Positions 1 to 14,445 of a DNA stretch of 64,000 nt are shown here, piece after piece. This DNA comes from Microbacterium sp. MYb72 (GTDB lineage Bacteria; Actinomycetota; Actinomycetes; Actinomycetales; Microbacteriaceae), in assembly GCF_002979415.1 (NCBI RefSeq), contig NZ_PCOT01000016.1, positions 1 to 64,000 of the forward strand. The letters run 5' to 3'. Position 1 is the stretch's first letter. The number at the start of each line of letters is the position of its first letter. A program made the translations under genes and the position numbers. Under the pieces are notes generated by a model. The model saw nothing but the letters and a program-made list of their open reading frames with translations, did no database searches and was not told the origin of the DNA.

Positions 1-2
1 AC

Positions 3-1751
3 ATCTTCGCCGCGTACGGTCGTACGGCCGACATGAAGGCCTGGCTCGCCGACACCTCGTACAACCACGTCACCGTCGGGAAGAGCGGCGCGTTAAACGT
101 GAAGCTCGTCGAGGCAAAGAAGTCGGATGCTGCGGATCCCGGAACCGGCGACGGCTCGACGCCGGCACCCACCGAGACGCCGGCCGCCGATGACGGATCG
201 ACCGATGCGACGACCGGCGGGCACAACCCCGCCGGATCCGACCTCTGGCTCGACTCCTTCACCGACGCCGACACCCTGATCGCCGACAAGATGCAGCTGC
301 CCGACGGGGTCAGCATGCTGATCGCCTACGACGGCACGAAGAACGCACCCGACGACATCAAGGTCTCCTGGCCGCTGGACACCTCCACGCCGCTCGCCGG
401 CCCCCTCGTCGCCGCCGGTGTGCTCGTCCTACTCGTCGGCCTCGTCCTCTACATCCTCGCGATCCGTCACCAGCGCCGCGGACGCGGCCCGCGCCGCAAG
501 GGCCCTGGCCCGCTCCCGGTGACCGAGCCCATCGACGTGGCCGCGCTGCCGGCAGCCGAACGCGCAGTGATCGAATCCTCGGCCACGCCCGCCGCCGCAG
601 ACGCCGCTGAGACGCCGGAGGCGCCGACGGAGAACGATCCGGACGCCACGCTGCCGAAGGCCGAGATGCGGAGCGCGCGACCGGCTCGCCGCCGTTGGGC
701 GCTCGCCCTTCCCGCTCTCGCGGTCACGGCCGTCCTGACGACCGGGTGCACGGCCGACTCGTGGCCGCAGCTCGGGGCATCCTCGCCCACCCCCACTCCG
801 ACGCCGACCGTCATCGCCCCGGAGAACCAGAAGCCGCCGGCTGTCACGGAGGCGCAGGCGAAGCGGATCCTCGAGAGCATCTCGTCGACCGTGGCGGATG
901 CCGACTCCGCGATGGACATCGAGCTCGCGAAGACCCGTCTCGACGGCGCCGCGCTGGCGACGCGCGCGACGGACTACGCACTGCGCGCCGCGATCCCCGA
1001 GACTCCCGTCCCGGCGGTCATCCCCACCGATGACGTCGAGGTCGTGCTCCCCGAGGCGACCGATCGCTGGCCGCGCACTGTGCTCCTGCTGTCGAAGAGC
1101 AAGGGCGACGAGACCGTGCCGCCCGTCATCCTCACCATGACGCAGCAGGACCCGTGGTCGAACTACAAGGTCACCAACATCGCGGAGATGTCTGCGGACT
1201 CGGTGTTCCCCGAGGTCGTCGCCCCGTGGCTCGGCACCTCGCTCGTCCCGGACGATTCCGCGTTCCTCAGTCTGGCTCCGGGCAAGCTCGCCGCAGCGTT
1301 CGCCGACGTGGTCGATGCGAACGAGCAGAGCGCGTCCTACGGCGCATTCGACGAACTGGCGCTCAAGTACGCGACCTCGATCCGCGACAGCCGGCAGGCC
1401 GTGGTGGACAACCTCGCCGCCAACAACGCCGCCGAGACCTCGCAGACCGCCTTCGACATCGTCCCGTCGGATTCGCCCCCGGTCTCGATGACGACCCTCG
1501 ACAGCGGAGCGATCGTCGCGGTCTCCCTGATCGACACGCAGACGGTCACTCCGACGTCGGCGGAGGCCGTGATCCGGTTCGAGAAGAACCCCGAGGCGAA
1601 GGCCCTGACCGGAGTCACCGAGTCCGCCAAGGGCGTGGCAACGAAGTACGAGTTCCAGCTGTTCTTCGCCGTTCCGGCGCAGGGGTCGACGGAGCAGATC
1701 CGTCTCCTCGCCGTGCGGCAGGACCTTCTCTCCGTCGAGGTGATCAAGTGA
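3..1751 (+). CDS. Membrane protein with internal lipoprotein-like segment (5' partial)
   Basis: The frame is open from base 3, so the gene begins before the window; 582 residues are visible. The visible part has an extracellular-looking stretch with a Pro/Thr/Ala/Asp-rich linker, one clear transmembrane helix (about bases 393-465) followed by a basic cluster, then a cytoplasmic-looking Ala/Pro/Glu region. After that comes a second segment that looks like a complete lipoprotein signal: in-frame ATG at 666, Arg-rich n-region, hydrophobic core, and a Thr-Thr-Gly-Cys box (Cys codon 747-749). A Pro-Thr linker and a roughly 330-residue domain of unknown function follow. The stop overlaps the next start (GTGA at 1748-1751). 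Function is not recognised. Either it is one two-pass protein, or a separate lipoprotein is also made from base 666. Confidence 0.75.
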   Translation: MFAAYGRTADMKAWLADTSYNHVTVGKSGALNVKLVEAKKSDAADPGTGDGSTPAPTETPAADDGSTDATTGGHNPAGSDLWLDSFTDADTLIADKMQLPDGVSMLIAYDGTKNAPDDIKVSWPLDTSTPLAGPLVAAGVLVLLVGLVLYILAIRHQRRGRGPRRKGPGPLPVTEPIDVAALPAAERAVIESSATPAAADAAETPEAPTENDPDATLPKAEMRSARPARRRWALALPALAVTAVLTTGCTADSWPQLGASSPTPTPTPTVIAPENQKPPAVTEAQAKRILESISSTVADADSAMDIELAKTRLDGAALATRATDYALRAAIPETPVPAVIPTDDVEVVLPEATDRWPRTVLLLSKSKGDETVPPVILTMTQQDPWSNYKVTNIAEMSADSVFPEVVAPWLGTSLVPDDSAFLSLAPGKLAAAFADVVDANEQSASYGAFDELALKYATSIRDSRQAVVDNLAANNAAETSQTAFDIVPSDSPPVSMTTLDSGAIVAVSLIDTQTVTPTSAEAVIRFEKNPEAKALTGVTESAKGVATKYEFQLFFAVPAQGSTEQIRLLAVRQDLLSVEVIK

Positions 1752-2686
1752 GCGAGATCTCGCCCGCAGCCCTTCGCGGCGCCGTCGACCTGTCGACGCT
1801 CCGCAACCGCCCCGCTGCCCCCGCGCAGGGAGCCCCCGCGCAGGGAGCACCCGCGCCCGGCGTGACCGACGTCGTCGTCGACGCCACCGACGAGTCCTTC
1901 GGCGAGATCCTCGAGATCTCTCGCACCGTCCCCGTCGTCGTTGACCTCTGGGCGGAGTGGTGCGGTCCCTGCAAGCAGCTCAGCCCGATCATCGAGAAGG
2001 TGACCCGCGAGCTGAACGGCCGCGTGCTGCTCGCCAAGGTCGATGTCGACGCGAACCCCCAGCTTGCGCAGGGGTTCCGCGCGCAGTCGATCCCCATGGT
2101 CGTGGCGGTCATCGCCGGTCAGCCCGTGCCGATGTTCACCGGTGCGGTGCCGGAGCAGCAGGTGCGGGACGTGTTCGCCCAGCTGCTGCAGCTCGCCGCA
2201 CAGAACGGCGTCACCGGCACGCTCACGGTGGGAGAGGGCGCGGAGCCCGCTGCCGAGCCCGAAGAGCCGCCGCTGCCCCCGCTGCATGCCGAGGCCTACG
2301 CCGCGATCGAGGCGGGCGACTACGCCGCCGCCATCGTGGCCTACGAGAAGGCGCTCGCGGAGAACCCTCGCGATGAGGAGGCGATCGCCGGCCTCGGCCA
2401 GGTGCGTCTTCTCGATCGCGTGCAGTCTCTCGACCTCCAGGCTGCTCGTGCGGCCGCGGCCGCAGGTCCGCTCGACGTGCAGGCGCAGTTCGATGTCGCC
2501 GATCTCGATCTCGCAGGCGGACACATCGACGACGCGTTCGGGCGACTGCTCGATCTCTTCGAGAAGCTGCCGTCCGACGAGCGCACCGCCGTGAGGGAGC
2601 GCCTCGTCGAGCTCTTCGGTCTCATCGGGGCCGCTGATCCCCGCGTCGGCGCTGCACGCAACCGGCTGACCTCGCTGCTGTTCTGA
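1748..2686 (+). CDS. Thioredoxin-domain/TPR co-chaperone (YbbN/CnoX-like)
   Basis: 312 residues from GTG 1748, overlapping the previous stop by 4 nt, so translation is probably coupled. An N-terminal tail with repeated Ala-Pro-Ala-Gln-Gly units (short DNA repeat near 1824-1860) leads into a thioredoxin fold with the active-site motif Trp-Cys-Gly-Pro-Cys (Cys72 and Cys75). A Glu/Pro linker and TPR-like helices (about residues 180-312) follow. This order matches the thioredoxin-TPR family of YbbN, which holds or reduces stress-damaged clients for chaperones. E. coli CnoX lacks the full CxxC, whereas this protein keeps both cysteines and could be redox-active. A strong hairpin lies just downstream. 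Confidence 0.88.
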   Translation: MSEISPAALRGAVDLSTLRNRPAAPAQGAPAQGAPAPGVTDVVVDATDESFGEILEISRTVPVVVDLWAEWCGPCKQLSPIIEKVTRELNGRVLLAKVDVDANPQLAQGFRAQSIPMVVAVIAGQPVPMFTGAVPEQQVRDVFAQLLQLAAQNGVTGTLTVGEGAEPAAEPEEPPLPPLHAEAYAAIEAGDYAAAIVAYEKALAENPRDEEAIAGLGQVRLLDRVQSLDLQAARAAAAAGPLDVQAQFDVADLDLAGGHIDDAFGRLLDLFEKLPSDERTAVRERLVELFGLIGAADPRVGAARNRLTSLLF

Positions 2687-2693
2687 TCGATGC

Positions 2694-2720
2694 GCCGTGG
2701 GCCCGTCACGGGCCCACGGC
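2694..2720. terminator. Bidirectional terminator hairpin
   Basis: Perfect 12-bp GC-rich stem (2694-2705 with 2709-2720) and a 3-nt TCA loop. It lies between the convergent thioredoxin and glgB genes. There is no T-tract, as is common in high-GC actinobacteria. Confidence 0.85.
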
Positions 2721-2725
2721 AGCGA

Positions 2726-4926
<2,201 letters not shown>

Positions 4927-4930
<4 letters not shown>

Positions 4931-6999
4931 GCTCGTTCCCTCACCTTCAGGATGTGCACCGGCTCGCTGAACGAGTCGAGGCGCACGTAGTTGTGGTCTG
5001 CCCAGGTCCAGACAGCCCCCGTGACGAGGTCTTCGACCTCGAAGCTCTCACCGAGCGGCACGCCCCACACGGTCGTGTCGAGGTGCACCGTGGTCTCTCG
5101 TACCGAGTGCGGGTCGACGTTGGCGACGACGATGATCGTGTCGGACGCCCCCGTGCCGGTGAACTCGGCGTCGAGATGCTTGCTGTAGACGAGCACGGCG
5201 TCATCGTCGCTCCAGTGGACCGACAGGTTGCGGAGCTGACGGAGTGCAGGGTGCTCTCGACGGATGCCGTTGAGGCGGCGGAGGAGCGGAGCCAGGGAGT
5301 CCCCGGCGGCCTCGGCTCCCTCCCAGTCCCGCAGCTTGAACTCGTACTTCTCGTTGTCGATGTTCTCTTCCGACCCGGGGCGGGCCACGTTCTCGAACAG
5401 CTCGTAGCCCGCGTACACGCCGTAGACGGGGGCGGCGGTCGCCGCGATGCACGCGCGGATCCGGTACGCGGCGCGTCCGCCGAACTGCAGGTACTCGGTG
5501 AGGATGTCGTGCGTGTTCACGAACAGGTTCGGACGCATGTAGTCGCTCGTCTCGTGGGAGACGGAGGTCAGGAACTCCTCGAGCTCCGCCTTGGTGTTGC
5601 GCCAGGTGAAGTAGCTGTAGCTCTGCTGGAATCCGACAGCGGCGAGTGCCCGCATCACCGCAGGGCGGGTGAACGCCTCGGCGAGGAAGATCACGTCGGG
5701 GTCTGCCGCGTTCACGGTGGAGATCAGCCACTCCCAGAACTGCAGAGGCTTGGTGTGGGGGTTGTCGACGCGGAAGATCTTCACGCCCTGCGAGACCCAG
5801 TGCTGCACGACGCGCAGCATCTCCTGGTAGATGCCCTCAGGATCGTTGTCGAAGTTCAGGGGATAGATGTCCTGGTACTTCTTCGGAGGGTTCTCCGCGT
5901 ACGCGATCGTGCCGTCGGGGAGGGTCGTGAACCACTCGGGGTGCTCGACCACCCACGGGTGGTCGGGGGATGCCTGGAGCGCCAGGTCGAGGGCGACCTC
6001 GAGCCCTTCGGCCTGCGCCGCCCGGACGAACGCTCGGAAGTCGGCGGGCTTGCCGAGGTCGGGGTGGATCGCATTGTGACCGCCCTCTGCCGCTCCGATG
6101 GCATAGGGGGAGCCAGGGTCTCCCGGCTCGGTGGTGAGGGTGTTGTTGCGGCCCTTGCGGTTGGTGGTGCCGATCGGGTGGATCGGCACCAGGTAGATCA
6201 CGTCGAACCCCATGGCGGCGACCGCGGGGAGCCGCTTGGCGGCCGTGCGGAACGTGCCGCTCTTGATGGTGCCGTCCTTCAGGCGCTTCGCACCCTCCGA
6301 CCGCGGGAAGAACTCGTACCAGGCGCCGACGCCCGCGGCCGTGCGCTCCACGAGGAGCGTCTGCGGGGCGGTCGCGGAGCGAAGGGTGGTCAGCGGGCGA
6401 TCGTGGAAGATCTGCGCCAGCTCGGCATCCGTCGACGCGGCGAGAGCGAGGTCGGCATCCCCGTCGGCGAGGGATGCGGCGACGGCGGCGAGGTGCTTGC
6501 GCTGCGGAGCGGGGCGGTCCTTCTCCGCCGCGGCGCGGAGGAGGAGGTCCGCGCCGAGCGCGGCCATCACCGGCACGTCGACGCCGGCCGCGATCTTCAG
6601 CTCCGCGGCGTGCGCCCAGGTCGCGAAGTCGTCGGAGAAGGCCTCGAACACGAAGGTCCATGCCCCCTGGACGTCGACGGCGAGCTCGGCGGCCCAGGCG
6701 TCGGTGCCGTCCTTCCGAGGGCGGAGACGGTGGAGTGACTCCTCGCCCTCGGGGGAGACCAGCCGCAGCTGGACGCCGATGATGTCGTGCCCCTCTCGGA
6801 ACGCGACGACGCTGAACGGCACCACTTCTCCGACGAAGGCCTTGGGGGCGAACCCGCCGGGCACCCGGGGGGCGCCGTTCAGCAGCGGGATGCGCGTCGT
6901 GCGCAGATCCTCGCCGTCCGAATGGGCGCCGAGGGGGCGCAGGGGGATCTGAGAGGGGCTTCGAAGAGCCGTGGTCCGGGTACTCGCGCGTGCTGCCAC
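4927..6999 (-). CDS. glgE: Alpha-1,4-glucan:maltose-1-phosphate maltosyltransferase
   Basis: 690 residues. The enzyme transfers maltose from maltose-1-phosphate to growing alpha-1,4-glucan chains, the key step of the actinobacterial GlgE pathway. GH13_3 features: an N-terminal beta-sandwich (about 1-200), a barrel with Asp near 410 (Phe-Arg-Val-Asp-Asn-Pro), Glu near 440 (Leu-Ala-Glu-Ala-Phe) and Asp near 497 (Asn-Thr-His-Asp-Ile). The start is GTG at 6999-6997. A -10-like TACATT (7006-7011, minus strand) lies exactly 6 nt upstream, which suggests a leaderless transcript. No treS or pep2 (maltose-1-phosphate supply) is in the window. Confidence 0.96.
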
Positions 7000-7012
7000 A
7001 CCCTGAATGTAC

Positions 7013-7037
7013 CGCTACCCGAGCAACGCGGGTAGCG
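7013..7037. terminator. Hairpin between glgX and glgE
   Basis: 9-bp stem (7013-7021 with 7029-7037) and a 7-nt loop, just after the glgX stop and just upstream of the glgE -10-like box. It is probably the glgX terminator. Its position could also make it an operator for glgE. Confidence 0.6.
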
Positions 7038-7064
7038 AGGTGACAGGGCGGGTCGCGCTACGAT

Positions 7065-9137
7065 TCACTCGACCCGGAAGAGGCGCATAGACGTGCCCGG
7101 AATGGGCAGCACGTCGCCGGGTGCGAACACCTCCGCGGCATCCGACGGACGCTCATCGGCGCTCGACCAGAGCTCGACGAAGCGCGTCGCTCCCTCGATC
7201 TCTTCGGGCAGCCGCACGTCGATCGGCGCCTCGGTGCCGTGCACGATCAGGAGGATCCTGTTGGCGGCCTCTGTGTCGGGGGTCGAGGCGGCGACGTACT
7301 GGATCGTCCGGTTCCCCGGGTCCGTCCACTGCTCGCTCTCCATCGTCTCGCCGTTCTGGTCGAACCAGTCCATGACGCTCGCGTTGGGGATGTGCTCGCC
7401 GAGCCGCGCGTACTTGCTCGGGCGCAAGGCGGGGTTCTCGGAGCGGAGCGAGATGAGACGAGCCACGTGCGCGCGGAGGTCCTCCTGCCACGGCTCCTCA
7501 TCCCAGCCGAGCCACGTCATCGCCGAGTCCTGCGCGTAGGCGTTGTTGTTGCCGCGCTGCGTGCGTCCCACCTCGTCGCCGGCGGTGAGCATGGGGATGC
7601 CGGCCGAGAGCAGCAGAGTGCCCAGCAGGTTGCGCATCGCCTTGCGCCGTGCGGCGAGGATGGCCGGGTCGTCTGTGGGGCCCTCGATGCCGTGGTTGAA
7701 CGAGCGGTTCATGTCGGCGCCGTCGCGGTTCTGCTCGCCGTTGGCCTCGTTGTGCTTCACGTCGTAGGAGACGAGATCGTGCAGGGTGAAGCCGTCGTGC
7801 GCGGTGACGAAGTTGATGCTGGCCAGGGGGCCGCGCTCATCGGCGAAGGTGTTGGACGATCCGGCGAGCCTGGTCGCGAACCCGCCGATGCCGACGGGGG
7901 CCGACGCGCGTCGTGCGTAGTCGATGTCGCTGAGCCAGAAGTTGCGGACGCGATCGCGGTAGCGGTCGTTCCACTCGTGCCAGCCCGCCGGGAAGTTCCC
8001 GGTCTGCCAGCCGCCGAGGCCCACGTCCCAGGGCTCGGCGATGAGCTTCGTGTCCTTGAGGACCGGGTCGTTCGAGATCGCGGTGAGCAGCGGGTGCTCG
8101 GGGGTGTAGGTGTGCGCGGCGTCCCGGGCGATCGCGGTCGCGAGATCGAAGCGGAACCCGTCGATCTGCATCTCCTCGGCCCAGTAGCGCAGCGAATCGA
8201 GGACGAGTCGGGCGCCGGCATCCGTCGATGTGTTGACGGTGTTGCCGCATCCGGTCGTGTCGATGTACGCGCCGTTCGCGTCCTGTCGGTAGTAGCTGGC
8301 GTTGTCGATGCCGCGCATGCTCCACCGGGGACCGCCGAGACCTTCCTCGGCGGTGTGGTTGTAGACGACGTCGAGGATGACCTCGAGACCTGCCTCGTGG
8401 AGGAGCCGGACCATGCCCTTGAACTCGGCGAGGACGGCTTCGGGGCCGCCCTTGCGGGACTCCTCCGTCGCGTAGGCGGTGTGCGGAGTGAAGAAGTTCA
8501 GGGTGTTGTAGCCCCAGTAGTTCGTCAGTCCGCGTTCGAGCAGCCGAGGCTCCGGCACGAACGCGTGCACGGGCAGCAGCTCGATGGACGTGATGCCCAG
8601 AGAGCGGAAGTACTCGATCATCGCGGGGTGGGCGAGGCCCGCGTAGGTGCCGTGGAGCGCCGGAGGCACATCGGGCTGGCGCTTGGTGAGCCCCTTCAGG
8701 TGTCCTTCGTAGATCACGGTGCGGTCGAGCGGCACTCGGGGCTTCTGCGACTGGCCCCAGTCGAAGCCGTCGACGATGACGACGGAGCGCCATTCCTCGT
8801 AGCCGTCGCCCTGGGCGAGTCCGCGGGCGTAGGGGTCGAGGAGAAGGGTCTCCGGGTTGAACGTGTTGCCCGGGCCGTGCGGTCCACCGACGCGCAGGGC
8901 GTAGCGGACTCCGGGCTGGAGGAGCGGGGTCGTGACCTCCCAGACGCCTCCCGGGAGACGCTCGAGGTCGGCCTGGTCGGTCACCCAGTCCAGGTCGGTG
9001 GCGTCGAAGACGACGAGCTCGACGGAGGAGGCGTTCTGAGACCAGACGCGCAGGGTGCCGACGCCGTCGTGCAGACGGACGCCGAGGTTGTCGAGTGCTG
9101 GACCGCCGGGCACGGTGAAGTCTCGGTTCGCGGGCAT
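7065..9137 (-). CDS. glgX: Glycogen debranching enzyme GlgX
   Basis: 690 residues, the normal length. It cleaves alpha-1,6 branches of glycogen or maltodextrin during degradation. An N-terminal CBM48-like domain is followed by a GH13_11 barrel with Asp near 331 (Phe-Arg-Phe-Asp-Leu), Glu near 367 (Ala-Glu-Pro-Trp-Asp) and Asp near 447 (Ala-His-Asp-Gly-Phe). The start ATG at 9137-9135 has a -10-like TAATGT at 9144-9149 (minus), 6 nt away. It is codirectional with glgE but separated from it by a hairpin and a second promoter-like box, so it may be a separate unit. Confidence 0.95.
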   Translation of the reverse strand: MPANRDFTVPGGPALDNLGVRLHDGVGTLRVWSQNASSVELVVFDATDLDWVTDQADLERLPGGVWEVTTPLLQPGVRYALRVGGPHGPGNTFNPETLLLDPYARGLAQGDGYEEWRSVVIVDGFDWGQSQKPRVPLDRTVIYEGHLKGLTKRQPDVPPALHGTYAGLAHPAMIEYFRSLGITSIELLPVHAFVPEPRLLERGLTNYWGYNTLNFFTPHTAYATEESRKGGPEAVLAEFKGMVRLLHEAGLEVILDVVYNHTAEEGLGGPRWSMRGIDNASYYRQDANGAYIDTTGCGNTVNTSTDAGARLVLDSLRYWAEEMQIDGFRFDLATAIARDAAHTYTPEHPLLTAISNDPVLKDTKLIAEPWDVGLGGWQTGNFPAGWHEWNDRYRDRVRNFWLSDIDYARRASAPVGIGGFATRLAGSSNTFADERGPLASINFVTAHDGFTLHDLVSYDVKHNEANGEQNRDGADMNRSFNHGIEGPTDDPAILAARRKAMRNLLGTLLLSAGIPMLTAGDEVGRTQRGNNNAYAQDSAMTWLGWDEEPWQEDLRAHVARLISLRSENPALRPSKYARLGEHIPNASVMDWFDQNGETMESEQWTDPGNRTIQYVAASTPDTEAANRILLIVHGTEAPIDVRLPEEIEGATRFVELWSSADERPSDAAEVFAPGDVLPIPGTSMRLFRVE

Positions 9138-9229
9138 AGGTACACATTAGGGGGCGGGGCTCGGGTCTCACGACAGGGCGTACTCAGTTCCGTGTGCCAA
9201 GGTGCTGGAAATAGGGGAGAGTTGTAGGG

Positions 9230-10390
9230 ATGCGCCACTACCTCGACCATGCAGCGACCACGCCCCTCCGTGCGGAGGCGCGCGAGGCCTGGTTGGCGGC
9301 GACCGACGTGGTGGGAAACGCGTCGTCCACGCACGGAGCGGGGCAGGACGCCCGCCGTCTGCTCGAGGAATCGCGCGAGCGTGCGGCCGCAGTGCTCGGA
9401 TGCGAGCCCATCGAGGTCGTGTTCACCTCGGGCGGGACGGAGTCGATCAACCTCGCCCTGCAGGGCCTGTGGAGCGCGAGGGCGGAGGGCGCCGACGCGA
9501 TCGTCATACCGGATGCCGAGCACCACGCGACGATGGACACCGTCGCCTCGTTGGTCGCCGGGGGCGCCGTGCTGCGTCCTGTCGCGGTCACCGCGGAGGC
9601 GCGCATCCCTGTCTTCGGCTTCGCCCAGGCTCTGCCCGGTGCTGCGCTCGCGACCGCGCTGGTCGCGAACAACGAGGTCGGAACCGTCAACGACGCGCGT
9701 GCACTGAGCGCGGCCGCTGCAGATGCCGGAGTGCCGCTGCACCTCGACGCCGTGTCCGCCCTCGGTCATCTCCCGCTCTCGTTCCGTGCTCTCCGCGGCG
9801 ATGCGTCAGGCGGGAGCGGTCTCGTCGCCCTGAGCGTCGCCGGGCACAAGATCGGGGCCCCCGTCGGAGTAGGGGCGCTCGTCGTCGCCCGCACGGCGCG
9901 GATCGCCGCTCTCCTGCACGGCGGAGCGCAGCAGCGCGGTCTTCGGGCGGGTACGCAGGACGTGCCGGGCGCCGCCGCGTTCGCTGCCGCCCTCGAACTG
10001 GCTTCCACCGAGCTCGACGCGGAGGCGGAGCGGCTGATCCTGCTCCGCGACCGGCTGGTCGACGGCATCCGTTCGCTCGTCCCCGCGGCGGTGCTGCTGG
10101 GCGACCCGGTGGACCGCCTGCCGGGCAACGCGCACCTGCTGTTCCCCGGAGCCGTCGGTGAGAGCCTGCTGTTCCTTCTGGACATGGCAGGGGTCGCAGC
10201 ATCCACGGGGTCGGCCTGCCAGGCGGGCGTCGCCGAACCGTCGCACGTCGTCATGGCGATGGGGCGCAGCGAGCAGGACGCGCGCAGCGTGTTGAGGTTC
10301 TCGCTCGGGCGCACCTCGACCGACGCCGACGTCGACGCGGTGCTCTCCGTCATCGCGGATGCGTACGCGAGGGCGTCCGCGGCGCGTTGA
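9230..10390 (+). CDS. Cysteine desulfurase (NifS/IscS-like, class V aminotransferase)
   Basis: 386 residues. A PLP enzyme that takes sulfur from cysteine for thio-modification or Fe-S assembly. Landmarks: N-terminal Tyr-Leu-Asp-His-Ala-Ala-Thr-Thr-Pro, paired His 98/99, Asp173 in His-Leu-Asp-Ala-Val, PLP lysine Lys207 in Gly-His-Lys, and the catalytic Cys330 in Ser-Thr-Gly-Ser-Ala-Cys. The start ATG has a Shine-Dalgarno AGGGGAGA at 9213-9220. mnmA follows 44 nt downstream, so tRNA 2-thiouridine formation is a likely use of the sulfur. The gene is divergent from glgX. Confidence 0.93.
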   Translation: MRHYLDHAATTPLRAEAREAWLAATDVVGNASSTHGAGQDARRLLEESRERAAAVLGCEPIEVVFTSGGTESINLALQGLWSARAEGADAIVIPDAEHHATMDTVASLVAGGAVLRPVAVTAEARIPVFGFAQALPGAALATALVANNEVGTVNDARALSAAAADAGVPLHLDAVSALGHLPLSFRALRGDASGGSGLVALSVAGHKIGAPVGVGALVVARTARIAALLHGGAQQRGLRAGTQDVPGAAAFAAALELASTELDAEAERLILLRDRLVDGIRSLVPAAVLLGDPVDRLPGNAHLLFPGAVGESLLFLLDMAGVAASTGSACQAGVAEPSHVVMAMGRSEQDARSVLRFSLGRTSTDADVDAVLSVIADAYARASAAR

Positions 10391-10434
10391 ACGCACTCGG
10401 AGCCCGTCCAGCCGTGCCCTCGTAGACTGGACGG

Positions 10435-11532
10435 ATGCGAATTCTTGCGGCGATGAGCGGGGGAGTGGACTCCGCGGTCGCTGCGGCGCGCGCTGTCGAC
10501 GCCGGGCACGAGGTCGTCGGCGTCCACCTGGCGCTGTCTCGCGCCGGCGGCACGCTGCGCACAGGCAGTCGCGGCTGCTGCACGATCGAGGACGCCCTCG
10601 ACGCTCGCAGAGCAGCGGACCTGCTCGGAATCCCGTTCTACGTGTGGGACTTCTCGGAGCGCTTCCGCGACGACGTGATCGACGACTTCATCGCCGAGTA
10701 CCAGGCTGGTCGCACGCCCAACCCGTGCATGCGCTGCAACGAGAAGATCAAGTTCGCCGCTCTTCTCGAAAGAGCGCTGGAGCTGGGCTTCGACGCGGTC
10801 TGCACCGGGCACTACGCCAACCTCGTCCCCACCGACTCGGGGCTCGAGCTGCATCGTGCCGCCGATGACGCGAAGGATCAGTCCTACGTGCTCGGCGTGC
10901 TCACCGCAGAGCAGCTCGCCCACACGTACTTCCCGCTCGGAGAGACGCCGTCGAAGGCGCTCGTCCGCGCGGAGGCGGAGGAGCGGGGCCTGAGCGTGGC
11001 GCAGAAGCCCGACAGCCACGACATCTGCTTCATCCCCGATGGGGACACGCGCGGCTGGCTCGCCGAGAAGGTCGGCACGGCCACCGGTGACATCGTCGAT
11101 CGCGCGGGAGCCGTCGTCGGCTCGCACGAGGGAGCGCACGCGTACACGGTCGGCCAGCGTCGGGGGCTCAAGCTCGGGGTGCCGGCGGCCGACGGCAAGC
11201 CACGGTTCGTCCTGGAGGTGCGGCCCGTCTCGAACACCGTGGTCGTCGGCCCCAAGGAGGCTCTCGCGACGGCGGAGATCTCGGGTCGGCGCTTCAGCTG
11301 GGCCGGTGCGGGGCCCGATGAGCGATCCTTCGCCTGCGAGGTGCAGATCCGCGCCCACGCCGAGCCGGTGCCCGCGCAGGCCTTCGTGGAGCCGGACGGA
11401 CTGCGGGTGGTGCCCGAGGTACCGCTCGACGGCGTTGCGCCGGGGCAGACGGCCGTGCTGTACGTCGGAACCAGGGTCCTCGGGCAGTTCACGATCGACC
11501 GCACCGTGTCGGCGGTGCCCGCCGGGGTCTAG
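10435..11532 (+). CDS. mnmA: tRNA-specific 2-thiouridylase
   Basis: 365 residues. It adenylates and thiolates U34 of Lys, Glu and Gln tRNAs. An N-terminal PP-loop (Ser-Gly-Gly-Val-Asp-Ser, residues 8-13) is followed by catalytic Cys98 in Pro-Asn-Pro-Cys-Met-Arg-Cys-Asn and the second catalytic Cys near 199 in Asp-Ile-Cys-Phe-Ile. The ATG follows a -10-like TAGACT (10423-10428) by 6 nt, indicating a leaderless start. The upstream neighbour is a cysteine desulfurase, its expected sulfur donor. Confidence 0.96.
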   Translation: MRILAAMSGGVDSAVAAARAVDAGHEVVGVHLALSRAGGTLRTGSRGCCTIEDALDARRAADLLGIPFYVWDFSERFRDDVIDDFIAEYQAGRTPNPCMRCNEKIKFAALLERALELGFDAVCTGHYANLVPTDSGLELHRAADDAKDQSYVLGVLTAEQLAHTYFPLGETPSKALVRAEAEERGLSVAQKPDSHDICFIPDGDTRGWLAEKVGTATGDIVDRAGAVVGSHEGAHAYTVGQRRGLKLGVPAADGKPRFVLEVRPVSNTVVVGPKEALATAEISGRRFSWAGAGPDERSFACEVQIRAHAEPVPAQAFVEPDGLRVVPEVPLDGVAPGQTAVLYVGTRVLGQFTIDRTVSAVPAGV

Positions 11533-11561
11533 AGCCGTGCGATGTCGGCCCCCGATCGTAG

Positions 11562-14395
<2,834 letters not shown>

Positions 14396-14407
14396 TGCAG
14401 CGCGACC

Positions 14408-14433
14408 GGGCGCTCAGGACTCCCTGAGCGCCC
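14408..14433. terminator. Bidirectional terminator hairpin
   Basis: Perfect 11-bp stem (14408-14418 with 14423-14433), loop ACTC, between the convergent ligA-linked gene and the helicase gene. Confidence 0.85.
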
Positions 14434-14445
14434 TGTCGGCGCCGA

